53,742 nt of DNA from Actinomycetota bacterium (GTDB lineage: Bacteria > Actinomycetota > Actinomycetes > Mycobacteriales > Pseudonocardiaceae), in NCBI GenBank assembly GCA_021324675.1, contig JAJPIR010000249.1, forward strand, positions 1 to 53,742, in the 5' to 3' direction. Numbering within the stretch: position 1 is the first letter of the stretch; every line of letters starts with the position of its first letter. Below, one piece after another: positions 25,847 to 34,113 of the stretch. The notes beneath the pieces are model-generated. The model was not told the DNA's origin and made no database searches. It saw only the letters and a list, made by a program, of their open reading frames with translations. A program made the position numbers and the translations under genes.

Positions 25847-27450
25847 GCATTCAAGCCGGCAGGCGCGTGGCCTGGTGGGTCGGCGGCGACCTCAACGCAG
25901 CGTTCGGTCTCGGGTTCAACGTGCTGGTCAACGTGCTGGTGTTGACCTCGCTGTGCATCGGCGTCGTGCAGATACCGCAGGCCGACGTGTTCGGCGTCAT
26001 CCTGCCCGCGCTGGGCATCCAGCTGCTGATCGGCAACGGGTACTACACCTTCCTGGCGCGGCGGCTGGCCCGGCGCGAAGATCGCAGTGACGTGTGCGCG
26101 ATGCCCTATGGGCCCAGCGTGCCGCACATGTTCATCGTCACCTTCGTGATCATGCTCCCGATCTTTTTGACCACCAGAAACCCGATCCGGGCCTGGGAAG
26201 CGGGGTTGGCCTGGTCGTTCATCATCGGTTTGATCGTGCTGATCGGGGCGTTCGTCGGTCCCTACATCCGCCGTTTCACCCCTCGAGCGGCGCTGCTGGG
26301 CACGCTGGCCGGGATCTCGATCGCGTTTATCTCAATGCGTCCAGCAGCACAGATGTGGCAGGCCCTCTGGATCGCCCTGCCGGTGTTCGCGATCATCGTG
26401 ATTGGCTTTTTCACCGGGCGCAAGCTCCCGGGCAATATTCCGATCGGCCTGGCCGCGCTGCTCGTCGGCACCGCGATCGGCTGGATTGGCGGGTACATGT
26501 CCGTGCCGGACGTCGTCACGGCCGCCAAGGACGTCGCGATTGGTCTCCCGAGCCTCAGCTTCACCCGGTTGGGCCACGGCCTGTCGGCGGTGGCGCCGCT
26601 GCTGGCCACCGCAATACCGCTGGGCATCTACAACTTCTGCGAGGGTATGACCAACGTGGAAAGCGCCGCGGTCGCCGGGGATAGCTACAACCTGCGCAGC
26701 GTGCTGCTGGCCGACGGCACCGGCGCGGTGGTGGGCGCGGCATTGGGCAGCCCGTTCCCACCGGCGGTCTACATCGGGCACCCGGGTTGGAAGGAAGCCG
26801 GCGGGCGCACCTCGTACTCGCTGGCGTCTGGCGTGGTCATCGCCCTGATGTGCTTCCTCGGGCTGTTCGGTCTGCTCGGCGCGCTGATTCCGCTACCAGC
26901 CATCGTGCCGATCCTGCTGTACATCGGGCTGCTGATCGGTGCGCAGGCTTTCGTGTCCGTCCCCAAGGCACATGCCGTAGCCGTCGTTCTGGCGATCATT
27001 CCCAACGTCGCCTCGTGGGCGACCGGCCAGATCGACAACGTGCTCAACGCGGCCGGCACCACCGCGGCCAAAGTGGGCAATGACGCGCTCGCCAAGGCGG
27101 GTGTCGTCTACGACGGCCTCAAAACCCTCGGCGGCGGGGCGATCCTGGCCGGCATGCTGCTCGGCGCGATCGCCGCCTTCGTTATCGACAAGCGCTACTA
27201 CTGGGCGGCGGGGTACTGCGTGGCCGGGGCGGTGCTGTCGTTCATCGGCCTGATCCACAGCGAGCAGGTGGCCTGGGCAGCCAGTCCAGGAGTCACGCTC
27301 GGCTACCTGTTCGCGGCCATGGTCTGCCTGGCGTTCTCCTTCGGCAGCACCCCAGCACCCGCGGATCTGCCCGCCGACGAGCATGCCGCAGCGCGCCCGA
27401 CGGTCCCGCAGACCGCACCCGCAGAAGTCGCCGCCGAGCCAGCCCACTGA
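25843..27450 (+). CDS. NCS2-family (nucleobase-type) permease
   Basis: 535-aa integral membrane protein with about 12-14 hydrophobic segments. AMPYGPSVPHMFI, FCEGMTNVESAAVAGDSYNLRSVLLADGTGAVVGAALGSPFPPAVYIGHPGWKEAGGRTSYSLASG is the NCS2/AzgA-like core. The C-terminal 45 residues are a Pro/Ala-rich cytosolic tail. Last gene of the operon, overlapping the hydrolase by four bases (ATGA). Probable uptake of the ureide or purine-derived substrate degraded by the preceding enzymes; substrate is inferred only. Confidence 0.88.
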   Translation: MSIQAGRRVAWWVGGDLNAAFGLGFNVLVNVLVLTSLCIGVVQIPQADVFGVILPALGIQLLIGNGYYTFLARRLARREDRSDVCAMPYGPSVPHMFIVTFVIMLPIFLTTRNPIRAWEAGLAWSFIIGLIVLIGAFVGPYIRRFTPRAALLGTLAGISIAFISMRPAAQMWQALWIALPVFAIIVIGFFTGRKLPGNIPIGLAALLVGTAIGWIGGYMSVPDVVTAAKDVAIGLPSLSFTRLGHGLSAVAPLLATAIPLGIYNFCEGMTNVESAAVAGDSYNLRSVLLADGTGAVVGAALGSPFPPAVYIGHPGWKEAGGRTSYSLASGVVIALMCFLGLFGLLGALIPLPAIVPILLYIGLLIGAQAFVSVPKAHAVAVVLAIIPNVASWATGQIDNVLNAAGTTAAKVGNDALAKAGVVYDGLKTLGGGAILAGMLLGAIAAFVIDKRYYWAAGYCVAGAVLSFIGLIHSEQVAWAASPGVTLGYLFAAMVCLAFSFGSTPAPADLPADEHAAARPTVPQTAPAEVAAEPAH

Positions 27451-27454
27451 GCGC

Positions 27455-27516
27455 GTGTCGCGCCCCCGCGCACCTTGTGTCGCGCCCCCGCGCACCTTGT
27501 GTCGCACCCGGGTGCA
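27455..27516. repeat. 22-bp direct repeat after the permease gene
   Basis: Unit starting GTGTCGCGCCCCCGCGCACC present at 27455-27476 and 27477-27498, with a third partial copy from 27499 that turns into a GCACCCGGGTGC palindrome. Directly after the permease stop. Confidence 0.75.
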
Positions 27517-27786
27517 CGGCCATCGTCACGCGAGCATTCGGCTCGGGCAAAACGAGTGTGGGAAGCAGGCGCTTCGTATCCCGCCCGCATGCGTGAGACC
27601 ACGCCACTACGTGGAAGCCACCGCCTCTACCTGGAATGTGCCAAGGGTGGCAACTCCGCAACCGGGGCGCTCGGTCCACCAGGCCTGCAGCTCGGGTCCG
27701 AAGGTGCACAAGCATCCATCGATGCCCAGGTCCTGGATGAGTGAGCTATTCCAGCCGTGCAGCGGAGGCAGCCGGGCGCTGCCACC
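27517..27786. other. Intergenic region before malQ
   Basis: No gene recognised. The frames open here look like shadow reading frames. A malQ promoter should lie in this gap but is not evident. Confidence 0.5.
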
Positions 27787-29766
27787 ATGGCAGGCATGGA
27801 TTCCGCACTGGAACAACTTGCGGCAGCGCACGGGGTGGCGACCTGGTACCGGGACGCGAAGCGCCGGCGGGTGGACATCGACGCCGACGTGGTGCGCCGA
27901 GTACTTGGGTTGCTGGGCGTCAGTGCGGACAACCCGGCGGAGATCCGCGACGCGCTGGCGGCCACCCGAGCACCGAGGCTGCCGGGCACCATGGTGCTGC
28001 GCCAGGGCCAGCAGCAGAGGATCAGCGCACCGGGCGTGCTCACTGCGGAAGACGGCAGCGAGCTTCCCGTCACAGACTCGATCCCGGCCGATCTGGCTCC
28101 CGGCTGGTACTCGCTGGCCAGCGGCAACCAGCGCAGTACTGTCCTGGTGGCCCCACCGGCACTGCCCGAGCCGCCGCGCACCTGGGGTTGGATGCTGCAG
28201 CTCTACGCGCTGCATTCGGCGAACTCGTGGGGTCTGGGAGACCTCGGCGACCTACGCGAGTTCGTGACCTGGACAGCTACCACGCACGGCGCCGGTGCCG
28301 TACTGGTCAACCCGTTGCACGCGGTAACACCGACTCACCCGGTGCAGGCCTCGCCGTACAGCCCTTCCAGCCGCCGGTTCGTCAACCCGCTGTACCTGCG
28401 CATCGCCGACATCGCCGCCTACCGGCGCGCGGACCCAGCGGTCCGAGCCGAAGTAGACGCCTTGCGGGTCGCACCGGCCACAGAGCGGATCGACTACGAC
28501 GCGGTGTGGCACGCCAAGCAGGCGGCGTTAGAACTGCTGTGGCAGGCCGATGGCATGCCACGCCCCACGATATCCGGCGGGTTGCGCGACTTCGCGACAT
28601 TCTGCGCACTCGCGCAGCGGCATGGCCGGCGCTGGTCACAATGGCCGGCCGAGCTGCGCCATCCAGCAACAGCCAGCGCCGATCCCCGGCTGGTGGCATT
28701 TCACGCCTGGGTGCAGCAGCAGTGCGCCGAGCAACTGGCCGCCACTCGGGACGCCGCCCGGGACATGGCCATCGGAGTCATTCACGATCTAGCGGTGGGG
28801 GTCGATCCGGAAGGAGCCGACGCCTGGGCGCTGCAGGACGTGCTCGCCACCGGAGTGACCGTCGGCGCCCCGCCGGACACGTTCAACCAGAAGGGGCAGG
28901 ACTGGGGCCTGCCACCGTGGCGGCCGGATCGCCTGGCTGATACCGGGTACGCCGCCTACCGGGACATGATGCGTGCCGTACTCGCCCACGCCGACGGGCT
29001 ACGTATCGACCATGTAGCCGGTCTCTGGCGGTTGTGGTGGGTTCCGCCTGGCGCGTCCCCAGACCAGGGCACCTACGTGCACTACGACGCGGCGGCGATG
29101 GTGGCGGCGCTGGCGTTGGAGGCGCATCGAGCCGGCGCGGTGGTGATCGGCGAGGATCTCGGCACCGTAGAACCCGAGGTCACCGAGACGCTGGCAGCGC
29201 AGCGGATGCTGGGCAGCGCGGTGCTGTGGTTTGCCCGCGACGAGGACGCACCTGGCACGCCGCTGCTACCCGCGCGACGCTGGCCAGCGCGGGCTGCGGC
29301 CAGCATTTCCACCCACGACCTGCCCACGGCGCTGGGCTTCCTGCGTGGCGAGCACGTGCGGGCCCGTGCAGAGCTCGGACTGCTGAACGACGAGACCGCG
29401 GAGTGGGCACAGGCACGCGCAGAACGTGCGGAACTGGTGACCCTGCTGCGCGCCGAGGGCCTGCTCAGCGCTGACAGCGCTGACGGCGAGGACAGCGCTG
29501 ACGGTGACGACGGCGAGCATCAGATCGTGGTGGCAATGCACGAGTTGCTCGCCCGCACACCCTGCCGCCTGGTGCTTGCCTCCCCCTACGACGTGGTGGG
29601 CGAGGTCCGCCAGCCCAACCTGCCCGGCACCGTCGATCAGTACCCGAACTGGCGGCTGCCCTTGCCGGTGACCCTGGAGCAGCTGAGGCGTGACCCTCGG
29701 GTCGAGCGCGTGGTTGCCGCCCTGCAACCGGCTGCCAGCGCGATTGGCAGCAGCATGGAACCATAG
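27787..29766 (+). CDS. malQ: 4-alpha-glucanotransferase (amylomaltase, GH77)
   Basis: 659 aa from the ATG at 27787 (ATG at 27796 is equally plausible; neither has a well-spaced ribosome site). N-terminal domain begins DSALEQLAAAHGVATWYRD as in actinobacterial MalQ. Catalytic core: nucleophile Asp in LRIDHVAGLWRLWWVP, acid/base Glu in VIGEDLGTVEPEV, and STHDLPTALGF. Transfers alpha-1,4-glucan segments between maltodextrins in the cytosol. An Asp/Ser-Ala-Asp repeat (ADSADGEDSADGDDG, about residues 562-580) sits in a C-terminal loop and is probably disordered. Confidence 0.94.
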   Translation: MAGMDSALEQLAAAHGVATWYRDAKRRRVDIDADVVRRVLGLLGVSADNPAEIRDALAATRAPRLPGTMVLRQGQQQRISAPGVLTAEDGSELPVTDSIPADLAPGWYSLASGNQRSTVLVAPPALPEPPRTWGWMLQLYALHSANSWGLGDLGDLREFVTWTATTHGAGAVLVNPLHAVTPTHPVQASPYSPSSRRFVNPLYLRIADIAAYRRADPAVRAEVDALRVAPATERIDYDAVWHAKQAALELLWQADGMPRPTISGGLRDFATFCALAQRHGRRWSQWPAELRHPATASADPRLVAFHAWVQQQCAEQLAATRDAARDMAIGVIHDLAVGVDPEGADAWALQDVLATGVTVGAPPDTFNQKGQDWGLPPWRPDRLADTGYAAYRDMMRAVLAHADGLRIDHVAGLWRLWWVPPGASPDQGTYVHYDAAAMVAALALEAHRAGAVVIGEDLGTVEPEVTETLAAQRMLGSAVLWFARDEDAPGTPLLPARRWPARAAASISTHDLPTALGFLRGEHVRARAELGLLNDETAEWAQARAERAELVTLLRAEGLLSADSADGEDSADGDDGEHQIVVAMHELLARTPCRLVLASPYDVVGEVRQPNLPGTVDQYPNWRLPLPVTLEQLRRDPRVERVVAALQPAASAIGSSMEP

Positions 29767-29803
29767 GGAAAAGGGCGCGGTTTTCGCTTCGCCGGGAGGT
29801 GCC

Positions 29804-29998
29804 ATGAGCGACGATTCTCTCGACAAGATGCGGCAAACACCGGAGGGTTGGGAGCTCGAGCAGGAGATGGAGGTGGCGGCGGAGGTTTACGGTCCTGAGC
29901 CCAAAGGGATTCGTACGGATTGGTCAGAATTGAGCGACGAGGAGCTGGTCGATCGGTACAAGCGGCTGCTCGGTTTCGACATGAAATGGGAAACCTGA
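29804..29998 (+). CDS. Small acidic protein, unknown
   Basis: 64 aa, MSDDSLDKMRQTPEGWELEQ..., acidic and predicted helical, ending KRLLGFDMKWET. Good ribosome-binding site (GGGAGGTGCC before ATG) and 37 bases after malQ, so probably cotranscribed. I do not recognise a family. Confidence 0.65.
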   Translation: MSDDSLDKMRQTPEGWELEQEMEVAAEVYGPEPKGIRTDWSELSDEELVDRYKRLLGFDMKWET

Positions 29999-30011
29999 GC
30001 AAGTGCCGTGG

Positions 30012-30318
30012 GTCTGGTCCCGGTTGGCAGCGCGGGCAGTAATAGGTGAATCACGCGTAGATGTCATCCCCTTGCACGGTGCTGATCACTTTTGCTCCGC
30101 AGCGGCGGCAGGGTTTGCCGCCGCGCTCGAGCACCCAGTGCTGCCTGCAGCGCGCGAGCTCACCGGTGGTGGACTGCTGCGGCAGGTTGGCGTTGGCCAG
30201 CAGCAGCTGCGGGCCAGCATTACCACGGCATCGGCATCCACTTCGCGAACGGGGGTCCACGGCGACACACCCAGCAGGAAGCAGATCTCCGTTCTGTACA
30301 GATTGCCAACCCCGATCA
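30012..30318 (-). pseudogene. Truncated, frameshifted copy of the nei C-terminal part
   Basis: About 305 bases closely matching the 3' third of the intact nei gene (36180-36485 on the same strand). It keeps IGVGNLYRTEICFLLGVSPW, a helix-two-turn-helix region, and the zinc-finger half, but lacks the N-terminal catalytic Pro2/Glu3. A one-base deletion (CTGCGGG versus CTGCCGGG near 30208) breaks the frame after VVMLAR, and an in-frame stop replaces Arg in IYARYTYYC. Non-functional remnant of a duplication. Confidence 0.9.
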
Positions 30319-30634
30319 ACACTGAATTAGTACACACCTGCGACGTGGAACAACGCTACAAACGTTCCCCGCAACCGCCCAACAACCGTCCGGACAGCTC
30401 TGAGGCTACCGCGATCTGCACCCTGCGCTCACGATCCGCCAAGCATGCTCCTTGGAGGAATTGCAGTTGATGGGAGTCCTGCGTCACTAGGTATCGCTCC
30501 AGGGTCTAACCAAGCAGGGTCGCCGACCGTCAGTCGACCAGCCAGTCCAGACGCGTGCGACTAAACGTCCTATTGCGCCTCCAGCGACCGGCGATGATAT
30601 GCGTGGAACAACTGCAATGCAGAAGGGACGGCAC
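30319..30634. other. Non-coding stretch
   Basis: No gene, RNA or clear repeat seen. Codon statistics by eye do not favour any frame; it follows the nei remnant and looks like decayed sequence. Confidence 0.5.
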
Positions 30635-30829
30635 CTACTCGCGTATAGGCTCACGCGAAATCAGCCGCGCGCGGGTAATCATCGCGGTCACGTTGTTCAC
30701 CGTCTCGTCGTCCCGGCCGGCTATCCACTCCAGCGTTCGCCGCTCGGTAGCGGTTAGCTCCACGCCGTCTAGCGCGTCAAGCAGGAGCGCAAGATGTCGC
30801 TGTTCCCTTTGCTGAAACCGGCTAGCCAT
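30635..30829 (-). CDS. Small helical protein, unknown
   Basis: 64 aa: MASRFQQREQRHLALLLDAL..., with LTATERRTLEWIAGRDDETVNNVTAMITRARL. The WIAG-x-(D/E)-x-x-TV-x-N pattern resembles small proteins common on actinobacterial plasmids and integrated elements. Ribosome-binding site TAGGAGG seven bases before the ATG supports reality. It is isolated in a gene-poor stretch. Confidence 0.6.
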   Translation of the reverse strand: MASRFQQREQRHLALLLDALDGVELTATERRTLEWIAGRDDETVNNVTAMITRARLISREPIRE

Positions 30830-31026
30830 GTTGGCCCTCCTAGAACGGCTGAGACTTTCTCATCAGCTCCCAGCCGCGCGACCAACGACGTCAGGACTAC
30901 CTGACGACTCATGCGCACCTTGCCCAGCTCGGCGGCCGCAGCTGAGCACCATTCGAGCCTAACGCCCGGCCACAGGGACTGATGAACCACCCTGCCGCCG
31001 AGAAGGGCGCAGCCCCAGAGGGGTCC

Positions 31027-31322
31027 GTGAACTGTCTCGCCGCCGCTCTGCTCGCCGCTGCCTTCCTGTGGCCTGTGGTCGCCGCAGATCCCGCGGTGTC
31101 GGTAGGCCCCCAACGCTGACGCCGACTCCCAGCCCGACACCGACACCAGCAACCCTGACCGCCGACCTATCCGGCCCGCTACCTCAATGGGGCGGCGCAA
31201 AAGTGACGCTCACAATTCGGGCGCCATGGATCTACGCAGGCGCTGTTTCCTCACCGACGACGGGCAGCGCCTGGTCAGCTCCAGCATCACCCAACTCAGG
31301 GTCCCAGAAGCTGTCTCACTGA
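31027..31322 (+). pseudogene. Frameshifted small secreted protein
   Basis: A GTG start with GAGGGG upstream opens a clear signal peptide (MNCLAAALLAAAFLWPVVAADP). The frame stops ten residues later, but adding one base in the run of five C at 31108-31112 joins it to PTLTPTPSPTPTPATLTADLSG, a Thr-Pro linker and a short extracytoplasmic segment ending at 31322. This is a broken gene or a sequencing error in the homopolymer. No enzyme motif is visible; total about 98 aa. Confidence 0.5.
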
Positions 31323-32155
31323 CGGCGTGCGTGCCTCAGACAAGCTGCGGGCTGCCGCGGCTGCCTACCTGGAGAGGGCGTCCTCAGGTGACGTCGAGTG
31401 CTGGAGGAGGCGGCGTGGAAAGCAACCGCCCGGAAATGCATATGGCTGCTGGCTGGGTACACGCGGCTTGCCGGGTGCTTTGCGCGGTCACGTGCGCCAT
31501 GTCCGCAGAGCACTATCAGGGCTGGTCCCCCTCTTTGATCGCTGCTTGATATTCCGAGCAGCTATCCGGCCGCAAGAGACGGTGTTCTTACAGAGAACTC
31601 GCGCTCCTTGCTGACCTTAACCCAGCGGGATCTCCAGACGACTTGGCTCTGGGCTGGTCCTCGGTTGACACCGGTGACCACAAAATACATCCGGCTATCG
31701 ATTGTCCTCGTCGAAGGGAAACCGCAGTGATCGCATCATCGCCTCATCGCGCCGAGGAGGCCGACGCTGGTGCTCGGCAACTTCGTGGTTAACAGCGTCG
31801 GGAAAAAGATTCCAGGACGGTCGCGAGACTGGTCTCATACGAGCGCGCTCTGACCCTAGCCGCCGCTCCCCTACTGGCCCAGCCACGCGGAACAACCCGT
31901 TGTCCTGGTTGTGCGGTGTTATGTGATCGGTCAAGTTAGCGCCTCTCATAGATCGTCGTTTTGCTGCATAAATACCTCCGGTTCGGCGCCATGCCCGGTG
32001 GCCGACCCTGTTTATCGACCCGCCCATGTAGTCATGGACTCAGCCGACAGCATCTAACAGGCTCGCCTTCCCCGCCTCGCTCATTCGGTCAGAGTCGGTC
32101 AAGACCCAATAAGCAAAACCACTCGGCGTTGTGCATCGGGTTGGTAGCCCGTCAG
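31323..32155. other. Gene-poor stretch
   Basis: 833 bases with no convincing gene. One minus-strand frame at 31695-32027 is open but lacks a ribosome site and family resemblance. Base composition drops toward AT around 31920-32000. Confidence 0.5.
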
Positions 32156-32950
32156 TTACCGAGATCCCGCTTCGGCGTGCGCCCCCGCCTCGAAAGCCAC
32201 CAAGCCCTGCCGGTTGCCCATCAGGGCGGCTGGTCCCCCGGATCCGGCCTGATCCAGCTCTCGAAGCTGGGCAGCCAGGTATGTCTTCAAGCGGGTGCGG
32301 TACTCACGCTCCACTGCGCGCAGGTCCTCGATCTTCTTCTCCAGTGCACACTTCTCCTGATCGAGAGCTCCGATGATCTCAGTGTTCCTGCGTGTCACTT
32401 CGCTCTCCAGCGACGCAACCTTCTCCCGGAACTGCCGCTCAACAGCCTCAGCGCTGGTACGGGCGTCTGTGAGCATAGTCTCGGCACGGGTTGTGGCCTC
32501 ATTGACCAGTCCCTCGGCCTTCATCCTGGCATCACAAAGCACCTGCTCTGCTCTCGTGCGAGCGTCGCCCACCATCGCGTCGGCTTCAGCTTTGGCCTCA
32601 CCGGCCAATTGGTCAGCCATCACCTGGGCCAGACCCAGCACCTTGGCGGCATGAACATTGTGATCACCAGCTGGCGAGGACCGCTCCATCGGTGGCGGCG
32701 CCGGGGCCATCACCGGTCGAGCCGGCTCTACGGGGGAAAGACCAGGCCCAGTATCGACCGGTGTAGCGCGTCGTTGCTGATCGAGCTGCTCAATGTGGTT
32801 GCGGAGATCATTGTTCTCCTTAATCAACCCAGCCAGCTCGGCCTCCAGCAGATCGAGGAAGGCGTCTACCTCGTCCTCGTGATAGCCCCGCTTACCGATT
32901 GGTTGCCTACTGAACGCGACGTTCGCAACGTCGGCGGGGGTCAACGGCAT
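32156..32950 (-). CDS. DivIVA/Wag31-like coiled-coil protein
   Basis: 264 aa. The first 60 residues (MPLTPADVANVAFSRQPIGK, then RGYHEDEVDAFLDLLEAELAGLIKENNDL) are the DivIVA lipid-binding and crossed-loop domain almost as in Wag31. A Pro-rich linker (about 65-90) and a long coiled coil with repeated AE/AR heptads (ADAMVGDARTRAEQVLCDAR...) follow. Ribosome site GAGGTG precedes the ATG. Wag31 organises polar growth in actinobacteria and normally lies beside the dcw cluster; this copy stands alone, so it is probably a paralogue. Confidence 0.9.
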   Translation of the reverse strand: MPLTPADVANVAFSRQPIGKRGYHEDEVDAFLDLLEAELAGLIKENNDLRNHIEQLDQQRRATPVDTGPGLSPVEPARPVMAPAPPPMERSSPAGDHNVHAAKVLGLAQVMADQLAGEAKAEADAMVGDARTRAEQVLCDARMKAEGLVNEATTRAETMLTDARTSAEAVERQFREKVASLESEVTRRNTEIIGALDQEKCALEKKIEDLRAVEREYRTRLKTYLAAQLRELDQAGSGGPAALMGNRQGLVAFEAGAHAEAGSR

Positions 32951-33669
32951 CGAATCACCTCACGTACTCCTCGACCGCTCTGCCCAGGCGGGCAACACCC
33001 TAGGGGTATCAGCGCCGAGCCTGGTGGCAGCGACGGTCTCGGATCGACTACCGGTGTCCGTATGACCACCCCGAGTGACGGAACCCTACAAGTCCACGCC
33101 CGGTGCCTTCGATGCGGATGGGTGCCCGCTCCATCAGGCACACCCGGGCGGAAATTCCGGCCAGCCGCGAGCCACCTACCCGCAACCCCCGCCAGACAAG
33201 GTCAGCGCGGGTGACCATCCGACCGAAGCAAGACAACCATCATGATCACCTTCACCCCGTTCTCCCCGCGACCGCCGCCACCCTGAACCAAGACCTAGCC
33301 GTGTCCACACCGCCGGACATCACGCCGCGGACATCACGCAGCGACGTCGAGAACGACGCGGGTGGTTGTGCGCAGGCCCCCCGGACTTGAACCCCCACAG
33401 CTGGCCTCGTGGGCCTCTCCACATCCCCACAGCTCGAAATCGCTCGACCCATCTACCGACGATGGTGTTGACCAAGTTCAATGTCTTGCAAACAGCTCCG
33501 GCCCTGTGCCACGCCTTGAGCGACGAGGGTAACAACCAATGACAGCCGGCCGTCCCACGCACGCCTTGCAGCAGAAGAGTGGGTTGTCTGGTGTTCGGTG
33601 GCCGCCATGGCGACTTCGGCGGCGGAGGCTAGAATCGCGAGTGAGCCGATCACTTATGCAGCGATCAGA
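32951..33669. other. Gene-poor stretch upstream of the Wag31 paralogue
   Basis: About 720 bases without a recognisable gene. It includes a T-arm-like sequence near 33382-33398 (rejected as a tRNA). The Wag31-paralogue promoter should be at its left edge. Confidence 0.45.
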
Positions 33670-33843
33670 TCATCCCCGACGGCCCACCGCCCGACCGAGG
33701 AAGAATCCCAACAGCCCGCCAGCGAGCAGGCCGACCCCAAAGACCATGGCGAGGAAGGCCACGACAGCCCGGCGCACGGTCTGGAGGAATCCCGCCGCCA
33801 TGAGGTGGTCGGTAATGACCAGCAGCACATGATGGACCAGCAT
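33670..33843 (-). CDS. Small membrane protein, unknown
   Basis: 57 aa: MLVHHVLLVITDHLMAAGFL, then QTVRRAVVAFLAMVFGVGLLAGGLLGFFLGRAVGRRG. One strong transmembrane helix at about 27-49 with Gly-xxx-Gly packing motifs and a basic C-terminus. An in-frame stop just upstream fixes the region of the start; the ribosome site is weak. Function unknown. Confidence 0.4.
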   Translation of the reverse strand: MLVHHVLLVITDHLMAAGFLQTVRRAVVAFLAMVFGVGLLAGGLLGFFLGRAVGRRG

Positions 33844-34113
33844 GCGGACAGCATGTCAGGTAGCACAATGCCCAGGGCAGCAACCGGATTCGGAGCAAAC
33901 TCCGCTAAGCCCACCAATTTTGTCCTGCCGTGCCCACCAGGCCAAAGCACGACGTGATCACTGTTTCGTCCACTTGGCTCAACCATGGACAGGATGGTGG
34001 CGTCCGCCTGCCGGGTCCTGAGCAGCATGGTCGCTGGGAGGTGCTCGCGGCTAGGGCGGGGAGTGCTGTTTAGGTGAGCATCGATGGACGGAAGCACGAC
34101 CAGGAGGGCGATG

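Noticed and set aside
31695-32027. 110-codon minus-strand frame after the Wag31 paralogue
   Set aside because: No ribosome site, no recognisable motif and Arg-rich composition typical of shadow frames.
33374-33450. tRNA-like sequence with a TTCAAGTCC T-loop word
   Set aside because: The T-stem pairs only two of five positions and no acceptor or anticodon stem can be built, so it is at best a relic.
33453-33653. 66-codon minus-strand frame beginning MIGSLAILASAAEV
   Set aside because: Weak ribosome site and no continuation of the hydrophobic start into a plausible protein.
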